A DNA stretch of 64,000 nucleotides, from assembly GCF_006148925.1 (NCBI RefSeq), contig NZ_VAWB01000001.1, positions 834,001 to 898,000 of the forward strand, given 5' to 3'. Below, one piece after another: positions 19,548 to 27,664 of the stretch. The position numbers and the translations under genes are program-made. Source of the DNA: Hyunsoonleella aestuarii. GTDB taxonomy: Bacteria; Bacteroidota; Bacteroidia; Flavobacteriales; Flavobacteriaceae. Position 1 is the first letter of the stretch, and every line of letters begins with the position of its first letter. The notes under the pieces were generated by a model, which did not search any database, had not been told where the DNA came from, and worked only from the letters and a program-made list of their open reading frames with translations.

Positions 19548-20327
19548 CTATCTAAACAATAAAATCATACCTCCAATTGCAGTTACGATTAGGATAAAAC
19601 GCCTATAATTTAAATTGGATATGCGCTTAACTATTTTAACCCCGAAAAAGAAACCTAGAATTACCATTGGAATCATAATTGAATTTAGAGCTAATGACTC
19701 CCAAGTAACTGTTTCCCATACAAAAAAGTGAAATGGAAGTTTAAAAAGATTTATAATGAAAAATAACCACGCTGCGGTACCAATGAATTCATTCTTTGGT
19801 AATCGCATGGCAAGAAAATATATATTTGAAATAGGCCCTGCCAGATTTCCAATCATGGTAGTGAAGCCAGCTAAAAACCCTGCGGAACCAGAAAATAATT
19901 TATTCGTTGGAATAGTATTAGACTTTCTATACTCGGTATAAAACATAATTAGAACCGAACCAATTATAATTATTGCCATCATTCTTTTAAAAACAATTTC
20001 AGCAATATAATTACCAATCCAAACTGCAATTAAAACACCTATAATCATCCAAGGCATCAGCTTTTTAATATAACTCCATCTAGTATGCCTATTATAGTAA
20101 ATAACTGCAAAGACGTCGGCTACTATTAATAATGGCAATAATACACCTGTTGATGCCTTTTCGCCAAAAACAAAAGCTAGGATAACAACTATAATGATGC
20201 CGATACCCTTAATCCCCGCTTTAGATAAACCCAACAAAAAAACGGCAATACCAATTGCCGCCCATTGTATACTCGATAGATTATAAAATTCTAGTATTTC
20301 AGAAAAATTCAAATGTATATGATACAA
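19548..20327 (-). CDS. TauE/SafE family sulfite/anion exporter-like permease
   Basis: A 259-residue membrane protein with about eight hydrophobic helices. The repeat pattern of the family is visible: GLSKAGIKGIG near residue 33 and GFLAGFTTMIGNLAGP near residue 150. Family members export small anions such as sulfite, sulfoacetate or thiosulfate, but the substrate cannot be read from the sequence. It is near the arsenic unit but separated by the TM2 gene and a terminator, so a link with arsenic is not supported. Confidence 0.85.
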   Translation of the reverse strand: MYHIHLNFSEILEFYNLSSIQWAAIGIAVFLLGLSKAGIKGIGIIIVVILAFVFGEKASTGVLLPLLIVADVFAVIYYNRHTRWSYIKKLMPWMIIGVLIAVWIGNYIAEIVFKRMMAIIIIGSVLIMFYTEYRKSNTIPTNKLFSGSAGFLAGFTTMIGNLAGPISNIYFLAMRLPKNEFIGTAAWLFFIINLFKLPFHFFVWETVTWESLALNSIMIPMVILGFFFGVKIVKRISNLNYRRFILIVTAIGGMILLFR

Positions 20328-20345
20328 TTAAGTTAAACCACGAAT

Positions 20346-20732
20346 TTACAAAAATGCACTATCCATTGGTTCCCATAACTCTACTTTGTTACCATCATTA
20401 TCTACAATCCAACCAAATTTTCCATATTCAAATTCTTGCATATCACCTACAATAGTCACTCCTTCTTCTTTTAAAGTTTTAAGCAACTTTGGAAGATTTT
20501 CGACGCGATAATTAAACATGAAATCCTTCTTTGATGGTTCATAATATTTTGTATCCTGACCAAAAGGACTCCATTGTGTAGAACAATCGTTTCCCTCTTT
20601 ATCCTTCCACCAGAAGGTGCATCCAAAATCATCTGTATTGAATCCAAGGTGTTTTTTGTACCAATCTTTAGTTTCTTTTGGGTTTTCCGTTTTAAAAAAT
20701 AATCCTCCTATACCTGTTACGCGCTTTTTCAT
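20346..20732 (-). CDS. VOC family protein (glyoxalase/bleomycin-resistance fold)
   Basis: A 128-residue single-domain VOC protein (MKKRVTGIGGLFFKTENPKE; C-terminal DNDGNKVELWEP). The metal-ligand-like Glu of the final motif VELWEP is present. The fold is shared by glyoxalases, dioxygenases and resistance proteins, so the reaction is unknown. It belongs to a run of small, closely spaced minus-strand genes (20346-22082). Confidence 0.82.
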   Translation of the reverse strand: MKKRVTGIGGLFFKTENPKETKDWYKKHLGFNTDDFGCTFWWKDKEGNDCSTQWSPFGQDTKYYEPSKKDFMFNYRVENLPKLLKTLKEEGVTIVGDMQEFEYGKFGWIVDNDGNKVELWEPMDSAFL

Positions 20733-20767
20733 GTGTTTGCTTTATTATTTTTAGAATCTATGTTGCA

Positions 20768-21229
20768 TCATTTTCTATTTTTAATCGCTGTTTCATAAAT
20801 TCCAATCCACTCCTCGGTGCTTACTTTATTAGTAAGCTCTCCAATAAGTTCAAAAGGAATATCATTCATTCTTTTAAACCTTATGCAACTTTTTCCCATA
20901 TCTAATTTGTATTTACAGCGTTTTGCATATTCTGAAACAAACCAGTCCATCAAATCTTTCTTCGCATAAAGCACCATACTATAGACGGCAACAAAATTTT
21001 TCTGTGAAGCTAAATTCATGAATGGTAATGGTAATTTTGTGTCACAATGATATCCATCTGGATATACCGAATGTGGAATTACGTAACCCAACATGCCATA
21101 ATTCATGGTTTCTTCCATGCCGTTCGGTAAATTATCCAAAATCTGTTGTCTTAATTTTTGAATAGGTTCTTTTCTGTTCTCTGGAAGTTCATCCAGATAT
21201 TGTCTTGGAGATGTCGCTTTAGATTGCAT
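20768..21229 (-). CDS. DUF1801 domain protein
   Basis: A 153-residue protein of the DUF1801/YdhG-like fold: SPRQYLDELPENRKEPIQKL at the start, then GMEETMNYGMLGY in the middle and KRCKYKLDMGKSCIRFKRM near the end. The family is widespread, small and cytosolic, with no established reaction. The neighbouring gene upstream (DUF4199) ends 7 bases before its start, so co-transcription is likely. Confidence 0.83.
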   Translation of the reverse strand: MQSKATSPRQYLDELPENRKEPIQKLRQQILDNLPNGMEETMNYGMLGYVIPHSVYPDGYHCDTKLPLPFMNLASQKNFVAVYSMVLYAKKDLMDWFVSEYAKRCKYKLDMGKSCIRFKRMNDIPFELIGELTNKVSTEEWIGIYETAIKNRK

Positions 21230-21236
21230 AATTATA

Positions 21237-21695
21237 TTATTTACGTTGCAGTATAAGTCCTGATATTAAAGATACTATAAAACCTATTATAACAACTAGA
21301 ACTAACATAAAGGCAGCTCCCATTAAACTTGTCATCTCAAAAACTTCATCACCTCGACCTTGTTCTATTAGCATTTGCGTATAATCTTCGAAGAAATTAG
21401 GGTTTAGGAATTTAGTATATATAAAATCTGCAATTGCTATTCCAATACCTACTAGAACAGAAATTAATAACCCAATTATTAATGCTTTACCAAGTGTGAT
21501 TGATCCTTCATTTACATTATCTCTAAAGTGTTTTATTCCGAAATAAATGAAAGACAAAGACAAGAATATTGAAATATAACCCAATACTTCTAGCGTACTA
21601 TAACTTAAATTTTTTGCGAAGGCTAGATGAGACATAAAAATTACAAATCCCGTAATTGCACCAAAAAGCCCGTACTTATTTATTGTAGATTTCAT
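21237..21695 (-). CDS. DUF4199 family membrane protein
   Basis: A 152-residue protein with four predicted membrane helices and the Bacteroidota-specific DUF4199 features: N-terminal KYGLFGAITGFVIF, then GITLGKALIIGL-like sequence (SITLGKALIIGLLISV) and a helical linker DYTQMLIEQGRG. Function unknown. It belongs to the cluster of small minus-strand genes with DUF1801 and VOC proteins. Confidence 0.85.
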   Translation of the reverse strand: MKSTINKYGLFGAITGFVIFMSHLAFAKNLSYSTLEVLGYISIFLSLSFIYFGIKHFRDNVNEGSITLGKALIIGLLISVLVGIGIAIADFIYTKFLNPNFFEDYTQMLIEQGRGDEVFEMTSLMGAAFMLVLVVIIGFIVSLISGLILQRK

Positions 21696-21710
21696 AATAA
21701 CTTGGTTAAA

Positions 21711-22082
21711 TTAAACATGTTGATCTATTAAAATTGTATTTCCGTCTGGGTCAAACAAAACCATACTTGCTGGACCAGCAGTGTTATCGTCTGCTTCTCT
21801 TTCAAGCTTAATAGCTTTGTCTTTTAGGTGTTTTTGAATAGCTCTAACATCAGTAAAGCTATCAAGCTTGTTTGCACTTTCATCCCAACCAGGATTAAAA
21901 GTTAGAATATTATTCTCAAACATACCTTGAAAAAGCCCCACCAAAGCGTTTCCATTTTTCATGATGAGATAATTTCTTTCTATTTCTCCAGCAAATACAC
22001 TAAACCCTAGATTCTCGTAAAATACTTTCGATTTATGAATGTCTTTAACACTCAAACTTATTGAAAATGCTCCTAGTTCCAT
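21711..22082 (-). CDS. VOC family protein (second, glyoxalase-like)
   Basis: A 123-residue VOC protein: AFSISLSVKDIHKSKVFYEN at the start and FDPDGNTILIDQHV at the end. It is not closely similar to the VOC protein at 20346. Substrate unknown. First of the run of four small genes reading leftward, with 15 bases to the DUF4199 gene. Confidence 0.83.
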   Translation of the reverse strand: MELGAFSISLSVKDIHKSKVFYENLGFSVFAGEIERNYLIMKNGNALVGLFQGMFENNILTFNPGWDESANKLDSFTDVRAIQKHLKDKAIKLEREADDNTAGPASMVLFDPDGNTILIDQHV

Positions 22083-22191
22083 ATACTAATATTTTGATTT
22101 AAGAATTTATTACAAAGCTACATATCAAGCCTTCACAGGCTTCATACTAAAGTACCAAAAGCTTAGTACATTTGTCTAAATGTATAAATTT

Positions 22192-22602
22192 TTAGATGAT
22201 TCTGTAATCTTTTGCAATCTGCAACGCTTGTGTTCGCCTTTTTGCATTAAGCTTTACCAGCAGATTAGATACATGGGTTTTAATAGTACTTTCTGAAAGA
22301 AATAATTTCTCTGCTATCTCTTTATTTGATAATCCTTCAGAAATAGCTAACAAAACTTCATATTCTCGTGAGGTGATTTCTAGTTCCTTAATTTTTCCTT
22401 GATCGATTTCAACTAAAGGAATAGTAACACTTTTGGACATTTTTCTGTTTATAAAAATCCCAATGATTAAGAATAATACAGCAAATACAGCTATGGTAAA
22501 TTCAATTTTTAGATTACCAGAATGTATAGCGTAGGTACTGATTTTAAAAAGCAAAATAAGCGCGACAATAAGCAGTGAAAAAACTAAAATGGTTTTTTTC
22601 AT
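22192..22602 (-). CDS. Membrane-anchored LuxR-type helix-turn-helix regulator
   Basis: A 136-residue protein. Two hydrophobic helices (about residues 4-22 and 34-50) are followed by a GerE/LuxR DNA-binding domain (about 70-134) with LTSREYEVLLAISEGLSNKE-like sequence and the recognition helix SESTIKTHVSNLLVKL. It lacks any receiver domain. The stop of the upstream hydroxyacid dehydrogenase gene overlaps its start by one base, so they share a transcript. It may regulate from the membrane; targets unknown. Confidence 0.85.
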   Translation of the reverse strand: MKKTILVFSLLIVALILLFKISTYAIHSGNLKIEFTIAVFAVLFLIIGIFINRKMSKSVTIPLVEIDQGKIKELEITSREYEVLLAISEGLSNKEIAEKLFLSESTIKTHVSNLLVKLNAKRRTQALQIAKDYRII

Positions 22603-23537
22603 CAGATAAATTGAGCTTTAATTTTATCGACTATGGTTTGTGCTAATTTCTTTTTGCTTTCTATGGTCCAACCTGCTACGTGAGGTGACAATAGCACTTT
22701 TTCTGAGTTTATTAAATATTGAAAAGCCTCTGGCATGTCTGATGTAAATAGATTTTCAAAGGAGGTTTTTTCATATTCTAAAACATCTAGTCCTGCTCCT
22801 AGAATCTTGCCCGATTCTATAGCAGCTGCAAGATCTTTGGTGACTACACTTTTTCCCCGTGCGGTATTTAAGAACCAAAAAGGTTTACTAAACCCTTCTA
22901 TAAATTTTGAATTTACCATACCTAAAGTTAGATCTGTTTGAGGTGTATGCAAACTAACAACATCTGTGCTCTCTTGAAATTCTTTAATAGACACCTGTTT
23001 TGCGTTAGTATCTCCAACATGATTCTTAATATCAAAGCACAATATCTCAACATCAAATCCACGAAGTTTTTTTGCAAATGCTTTACCCATATTTCCATAA
23101 CCAACGATTCCAACCGTTTTACCATCAAGTTCAATCCCGCGATTTTCTTCCCGTAACCATTTGCCTTTTCGCACCTCAGCATCAGCTTTATTTAATTTAT
23201 TAAACAACGATAAAAGCATTCCAAGTGTATGCTCGCCAACAGCATTTCTGTTTCCCTCTGGTGCAGAAATTAAATGAATGTTTTTCTCTTTGGCATAATC
23301 GGAATCTATATTCTCTAATCCTGCACCAACGCGTCCAATAAATTTTAAATTAGTGGCATTGTCTAAAAACTGTTTATCAATAGTAAAACGGCTTCTAATA
23401 ATAATGCCATCATAATCATGGATTTTAGATTCTATAACTTCTTTTGATGATTTGTAATCTTCATGATTAACGAAACCGAAATCATTCAGTTGATTGATAA
23501 GTAATTCGTGATTAGCGTCTAAATGAAGTATTTTCAT
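22602..23537 (-). CDS. D-2-hydroxyacid dehydrogenase, NAD-dependent
   Basis: About 311 residues from ATG 23537 (MKILHLDANHELL); an upstream ATG at 23558 is less likely. Rossmann motif GIVGYGNMGKAF (about residues 142-153), substrate-binding RSRF near residue 50, catalytic Arg in LNTARGKSVV and His in LSPHVAGWT. These fit the 2-hydroxyacid dehydrogenase family, with phosphoglycerate dehydrogenase-like layout but without the regulatory ACT domain. The exact substrate (3-phosphoglycerate, D-lactate, hydroxypyruvate) is not resolved. Confidence 0.87.
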   Translation of the reverse strand: MKILHLDANHELLINQLNDFGFVNHEDYKSSKEVIESKIHDYDGIIIRSRFTIDKQFLDNATNLKFIGRVGAGLENIDSDYAKEKNIHLISAPEGNRNAVGEHTLGMLLSLFNKLNKADAEVRKGKWLREENRGIELDGKTVGIVGYGNMGKAFAKKLRGFDVEILCFDIKNHVGDTNAKQVSIKEFQESTDVVSLHTPQTDLTLGMVNSKFIEGFSKPFWFLNTARGKSVVTKDLAAAIESGKILGAGLDVLEYEKTSFENLFTSDMPEAFQYLINSEKVLLSPHVAGWTIESKKKLAQTIVDKIKAQFI

Positions 23538-23575
23538 CAATATCTGGTTAGAAATCAAAAATAAAAAGAATGGGG

Positions 23576-23598
23576 TGCTGAAACAAGTTCAGCATGAC
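23576..23598 (-). repeat. Short dispersed intergenic repeat, copy B
   Basis: On the minus strand this reads GTCATGCTGAACTTGTTTCA then GCA, matching copy A at 6420-6442 with two differences. It contains the near-palindrome TGCTGAA/TTCAGCA and lies between the cupin and dehydrogenase genes. Confidence 0.6.
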
Positions 23599-23603
23599 TA
23601 AAG

Positions 23604-23969
23604 TCAAATTTTTGGATAATGAGTTTGGGTTTTTTCGTGCCTCACATTTCCAGTATGTGCCGTACTTAACTTTTCAAAGAGTAAGACATGGACTTCTTCA
23701 TTATTCTTTGTGAACGGGTTATGCTCAACTCCTTTAGGAACCACAATAATTTCACCTTCCTTAACCTCTTCGATACGGTCTCGAAACTGCATGTATAGTG
23801 TACCTTTAATCACTTGAAAAAGTTCATCTTCATTATCATGACTATGCCAAACAAACTCACCTTTTAACTTTGCCAATATGACTTGCATATTATCTACAAT
23901 TGCGATTTGATGTGGATGCCAATTCTTGTTAAATTTGGAAAACTTATCTTTTATGTTAATTGTATTCAT
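23604..23969 (-). CDS. Cupin domain protein
   Basis: A 121-residue single-domain cupin. The metal-binding motif is visible as WHSHDNEDELFQVIKG (His-x-His...Glu) and, in the second half, PKGVEHNP. It probably binds a divalent metal. Known relatives include small sugar or mannose-6-phosphate-isomerase-like cupins, but no substrate is clear. Single gene, with a 100-base gap to mgtE and to the repeat on the other side. Confidence 0.85.
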   Translation of the reverse strand: MNTINIKDKFSKFNKNWHPHQIAIVDNMQVILAKLKGEFVWHSHDNEDELFQVIKGTLYMQFRDRIEEVKEGEIIVVPKGVEHNPFTKNNEEVHVLLFEKLSTAHTGNVRHEKTQTHYPKI

Positions 23970-24073
23970 GATATAAAATTACGAAGTTTTGCGTTAGGGA
24001 TTGAAATGGAAATCCTTTTGTTTTTACATAAGATTGAAACGTAAAGCCCGACCTGAAAAGGAACGCCCAAAGT

Positions 24074-25444
24074 TTAAATTCCTAGAATCATTTTAGCAAT
24101 CCAGAAATAAATAAGAATTCCGAAAATATCGTTACTGGTTGTAATAAACGGTCCCGTTGCAATAGCTGGGTCTATGCCGCGTTTGTCCAAAAATAAGGGC
24201 ACAAAGGTTCCTATAAGTCCAGCTACAATAATAACTGCTACCAAAGAAACCGAGATGGCTAAAGCTGTGTTGACTTCTCCTTTAATTCCCCATACGAATA
24301 AAAATAGGAAAATGGCTAAAATAAATCCGTTTAACGCCGCAAGCAACATCTCTTTGAGTAAACGACTATTAATACTACCTTTTACATCATCATTTGCAAG
24401 ACCTTGCACAATAATGGCACTAGACTGAACTCCAACATTACCTGCCATTGCTGCAATAAGTGGTGTAAAAAAGAACAGAACCGCATATTTACCGAAAGCT
24501 TCTTGAAAACCTTCCATTATTAAAAATGCACCAACTCCTCCTATGAGTCCTAAAAACAACCATGGCAATCGTGCTCTTGTGAGTTCTAAAATGGTATCAT
24601 CTGAGTCTACATCACCAGTAATACCCGCTGCCAATTGATAATCTTTATCGGCTTCTTCTTTTAATACATCTACAATATCATCAATGGTTATTCTGCCTAG
24701 TAAAGTTTGTTTGTCATCTACCACTGGAATAGCTTCTAAATCGTATTTAGACATTATTCTTGCAACCTCTTCGGCTTCATCAGTTACGTTTACATAGTCG
24801 ACATTATCCTTGGCGATATCGGCTATTTTTTGATCACTTTTGGCAATTATTAAATCTTTTAAAGATAAGCGCCCTATGAGTTTTTCTTGCTTATCTACTA
24901 CATAAATAGAATGTACACGTGTGACTTCTTTTGCCTGTCCTCTAATTCTACGCATACACCCAGCAACTGTCCAAGTTTCGTAAACTTTAACAAGCTCCTT
25001 GGCCATAAGCCCTCCTGCTGAATCTTCTTCATAAGTTAGAAGTTCTCTAATTTCTTCTTTATGTTCCTCATCCTCAATTTTGGAAATAACTTCTTGCTGA
25101 CGTTCTTCTGGAAGTTCTGCAATAATATCCGCGGCATCATCAGTATCTAACTCTTCTATCTCCTCTGCAATCTCCTTTGCAGTAAGATTCTTTAATACTC
25201 GTTCTCGATTATCTTCATCGAGTTCCATTAAAATATCTGAAGTGGTTTCGGAATCCAACAACTTAATGACATAGACAGCCTCTTCTAGATTAAGTTCATC
25301 TAAAATTTCGGCTATATCTGCATAGTGGAACTCTTTTAAAAGTTTTTGAAGTTCTTTGTCGTTTTGTGATTCAACAAAGCCTTGAACTTGTTCTATAAGT
25401 TCCGCTGTGAGTTCAAATTGTATTTTTTCTTTTTCCTCTTCCAT
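24074..25444 (-). CDS. mgtE: Magnesium transporter MgtE
   Basis: A 456-residue Mg2+ channel. It has an N-terminal superhelical Mg-sensing domain (about residues 20-140, with many acidic residues), two CBS domains (about 145-260, with GRLSLKDLI and GRITIDDIVDVL), and five membrane helices with the pore motif MAGNVGVQSS near residue 330 and a final GPFITTSNDI segment. It lies downstream of rsmA in the same direction, as in other flavobacterial genomes. Confidence 0.94.
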   Translation of the reverse strand: MEEEKEKIQFELTAELIEQVQGFVESQNDKELQKLLKEFHYADIAEILDELNLEEAVYVIKLLDSETTSDILMELDEDNRERVLKNLTAKEIAEEIEELDTDDAADIIAELPEERQQEVISKIEDEEHKEEIRELLTYEEDSAGGLMAKELVKVYETWTVAGCMRRIRGQAKEVTRVHSIYVVDKQEKLIGRLSLKDLIIAKSDQKIADIAKDNVDYVNVTDEAEEVARIMSKYDLEAIPVVDDKQTLLGRITIDDIVDVLKEEADKDYQLAAGITGDVDSDDTILELTRARLPWLFLGLIGGVGAFLIMEGFQEAFGKYAVLFFFTPLIAAMAGNVGVQSSAIIVQGLANDDVKGSINSRLLKEMLLAALNGFILAIFLFLFVWGIKGEVNTALAISVSLVAVIIVAGLIGTFVPLFLDKRGIDPAIATGPFITTSNDIFGILIYFWIAKMILGI

Positions 25445-25574
25445 TTCTTATGGAAATCAATAAAATTTATTTCTTCTCGTATTTGTTTTGAAGTTAAAGT
25501 ATAAACGTAATCCCAATACTATTTTAATTTGAATGCCATCAAATTAAAAATCACTCAAACTAACAGATTAAGTA

Positions 25575-26351
25575 TTATTTGCTATCCTTTTCAATTAATT
25601 GTGTGAGTTCAACAAATTGAGAAACCGTTAATTGCTCAGGACGCTTGCCAAATATAACATTTGCTTTTAAATTATCGGATAAATTGAATGTTTTTAAACT
25701 GTTACGAAGTGTTTTTCTTCGTTGCTGAAAAGCTGTTTTAACCACTTTGAAGAATAGCTTTTCGTCACAAGGCAAATTATAATCTTCCTTTCTTGAAAGC
25801 CTTAATACTCCAGAGTCAACTTTAGGTGGTGGATTAAAAACAGTAGGGGGAACAGTAAATAAATAGTCTGCATTATAAAAAGCTTGTGTTAATACCGAAA
25901 GAATACCATACACTTTACTCCCTTCTTTAGAACAAATGCGCTTTGCGACTTCTTTTTGAAACATCCCAGAAAATTCTGGAATATGATCACGCATTTCTAA
26001 AGTTTTGAATATTATTTGAGTGGAAATATTATATGGAAAATTACCAATAACCGCAAAAGGTTCTTTATTAAAAATTTCCTTTAAATCGTACTTTAAAAAA
26101 TCTTTTTCAATAATTCTTGACGCTAGATTTAAGTAATTAGCTTGTAAATATTCAACCGATTCTGTGTCAATTTCTATAACATAAGTGGTTATTTCTTTTT
26201 CTAATAAATACTTAGTAAGCACACCCATACCTGGACCAATTTCCAAAACATTTTTATATCCTTCGTAAGAGAGTGTATCGGCTATTTTTTGCGCAATATT
26301 TTCGTCTTTTAAAAAGTGTTGTCCTAGATGTTTTTTTGCTTTTACGGTCAT
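25575..26351 (-). CDS. rsmA: 16S rRNA (adenine1518-N6/adenine1519-N6)-dimethyltransferase
   Basis: A 258-residue SAM-dependent enzyme that dimethylates two adenines of the 16S rRNA 3'-end helix. Motifs: [20 protein letters not shown] at the N-terminus, SAM-binding [11 protein letters not shown], and the catalytic NFPYNIST (NxPY type). The C-terminal FRQRRKT-like [12 protein letters not shown] segment is also typical. Ten bases downstream of the GNAT gene, upstream of mgtE. Confidence 0.96.
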   Translation of the reverse strand: MTVKAKKHLGQHFLKDENIAQKIADTLSYEGYKNVLEIGPGMGVLTKYLLEKEITTYVIEIDTESVEYLQANYLNLASRIIEKDFLKYDLKEIFNKEPFAVIGNFPYNISTQIIFKTLEMRDHIPEFSGMFQKEVAKRICSKEGSKVYGILSVLTQAFYNADYLFTVPPTVFNPPPKVDSGVLRLSRKEDYNLPCDEKLFFKVVKTAFQQRRKTLRNSLKTFNLSDNLKANVIFGKRPEQLTVSQFVELTQLIEKDSK

Positions 26352-26360
26352 TGGTTGTGG

Positions 26361-26819
26361 TTATTTACTAAAATGCATTTTCATTCCTTCATGTGAAGAC
26401 ACAAAGCCTAAATCTTCATAAAACTTAATAGCCTTTCGTCTTTTTTTATCTGTTGTTAACTGCAATACGTGGGCACGCTTTTCTTTTGCTCTTTCAATTG
26501 CCCACTGAAACATTTTTTTACCAAGACCAAGCCCTCGTTGATCCTTTCTAATTCTAACCGCTTCTATTTGTGCCCTAATTCCTCCTTGATAAGTTAAATA
26601 CTGAATAAAGGTGAGCTGAAGCGTACCAACAATTTCAGCTGAATCATTTTCAACAACAATCAGTTCTTGATTTTCATCAGAACTAATATTTTTAAAAGCA
26701 TCAATGTACTCTTTAGGTAGTGGAATCTGAAAATTTTCTCTTTGTTTTCCGAGTTCATCATCAGCAATCATCTCTACTATTTTTACTATATCTGGTTCTA
26801 ATGCTTCCCGAAATATCAT
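26361..26819 (-). CDS. GNAT family N-acetyltransferase
   Basis: A 152-residue acetyltransferase. The acetyl-CoA site is R-G-L-G-L-G-K-K after IRKDQ, and the C-terminal KFYEDLGF motif is standard. The early REALEPDIVKIVEMIADDEL segment fits single-domain GNAT proteins that act on small molecules. Substrate unknown. It lies in the compact TPR-GNAT-DUF4286-GNAT-rsmA unit, with only 5-10 bases between genes. Confidence 0.85.
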   Translation of the reverse strand: MIFREALEPDIVKIVEMIADDELGKQRENFQIPLPKEYIDAFKNISSDENQELIVVENDSAEIVGTLQLTFIQYLTYQGGIRAQIEAVRIRKDQRGLGLGKKMFQWAIERAKEKRAHVLQLTTDKKRRKAIKFYEDLGFVSSHEGMKMHFSK

Positions 26820-26824
26820 TTCTG

Positions 26825-27148
26825 TTATGTAAAATTAACTGTGTAATCATCGACTATTTCAAGTTCGGTTCTAAATGCAAGCATCTTATCTGCGAACTTC
26901 TTAAGTCCATCTTGTCTTAACCTATCGGCATCTTCTTTGTAATAGGCATCCAATGCTTCTCGCGAATAGGATCTGTATTGAATGGAATACGTTACGCCTC
27001 CCATATCTTCTTCTACTAAAATCTTAGAAAGTGTTGCTTTGTCAAACTTACCTGTTCCTAGAACTTGTGGAATATGCTCTTTAATCCAAGCCAACCAATC
27101 GTCATGAATGGATTCATCTATGTTAACAGTTACATTGTATATAATCAT
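26825..27148 (-). CDS. DUF4286 family protein
   Basis: A 107-residue protein: MIIYNVTVNIDESIHDDWL at the start and the YSIQYRS strand typical of this Bacteroidota family, which probably has a ferredoxin-like dimeric fold. The function is not known. Its place next to rsmA is recurrent in Flavobacteriaceae as I recall, but that does not reveal the role. Confidence 0.88.
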   Translation of the reverse strand: MIIYNVTVNIDESIHDDWLAWIKEHIPQVLGTGKFDKATLSKILVEEDMGGVTYSIQYRSYSREALDAYYKEDADRLRQDGLKKFADKMLAFRTELEIVDDYTVNFT

Positions 27149-27150
27149 AG

Positions 27151-27660
27151 TTATAAAGTTTTTGCAAATAGAAGAAGTTCTTTGTCTTCTTCAAAAGGAT
27201 TTATCTGTTTTTTATATATGAAACCTAATTTTTCTAATAGCTTAATCGAATTCGTATTTTGTTGATTGACAATGGCTGAAATTATATCTACTTTAAATTT
27301 CTCTTTTGCTAATTTCAAAATAGCTGTTGATGACTCATATCCAAAACCTTTTCCCTCATATTCCTGAAGAAATGCGAATCCAATATCAGCATATTCCAAC
27401 TCTTGACGCTTTGTAAAACCACAAGTACCTATCGGCCTGTTGTTTTCACTTTTTAGTTCTAACTTATAAAACCCAAAGCCAAAATCGATATAACCCTTAA
27501 TGGTTTTGGTCTTCAAATATTTTTCGGCATCATCAATACTTCTTAAGTTTTTATCACCGATATACTTAATACAATTTGGGGAATTGGTTAGTTTTAAAAA
27601 GAAAGGTGCGTCTTCTATTTTAAACTCAGAAATTATTAGACGTTCTGTTTCTCCAATCAT
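27151..27660 (-). CDS. GNAT family N-acetyltransferase (RimJ/RimL-type)
   Basis: A 169-residue acetyltransferase of the RimJ/RimL-like group: TERLIISEFKIEDAPFFLKL at the start, GFAFLQEYEGKGFGYESS containing the CoA loop, and NTNSIKLLEKLGFIYKK at the end. Proteins of this type acetylate N-termini or small substrates; the target is unknown. Five bases from the TPR gene and two from DUF4286. Confidence 0.87.
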   Translation of the reverse strand: MIGETERLIISEFKIEDAPFFLKLTNSPNCIKYIGDKNLRSIDDAEKYLKTKTIKGYIDFGFGFYKLELKSENNRPIGTCGFTKRQELEYADIGFAFLQEYEGKGFGYESSTAILKLAKEKFKVDIISAIVNQQNTNSIKLLEKLGFIYKKQINPFEEDKELLLFAKTL

Positions 27661-27664
27661 GTTT

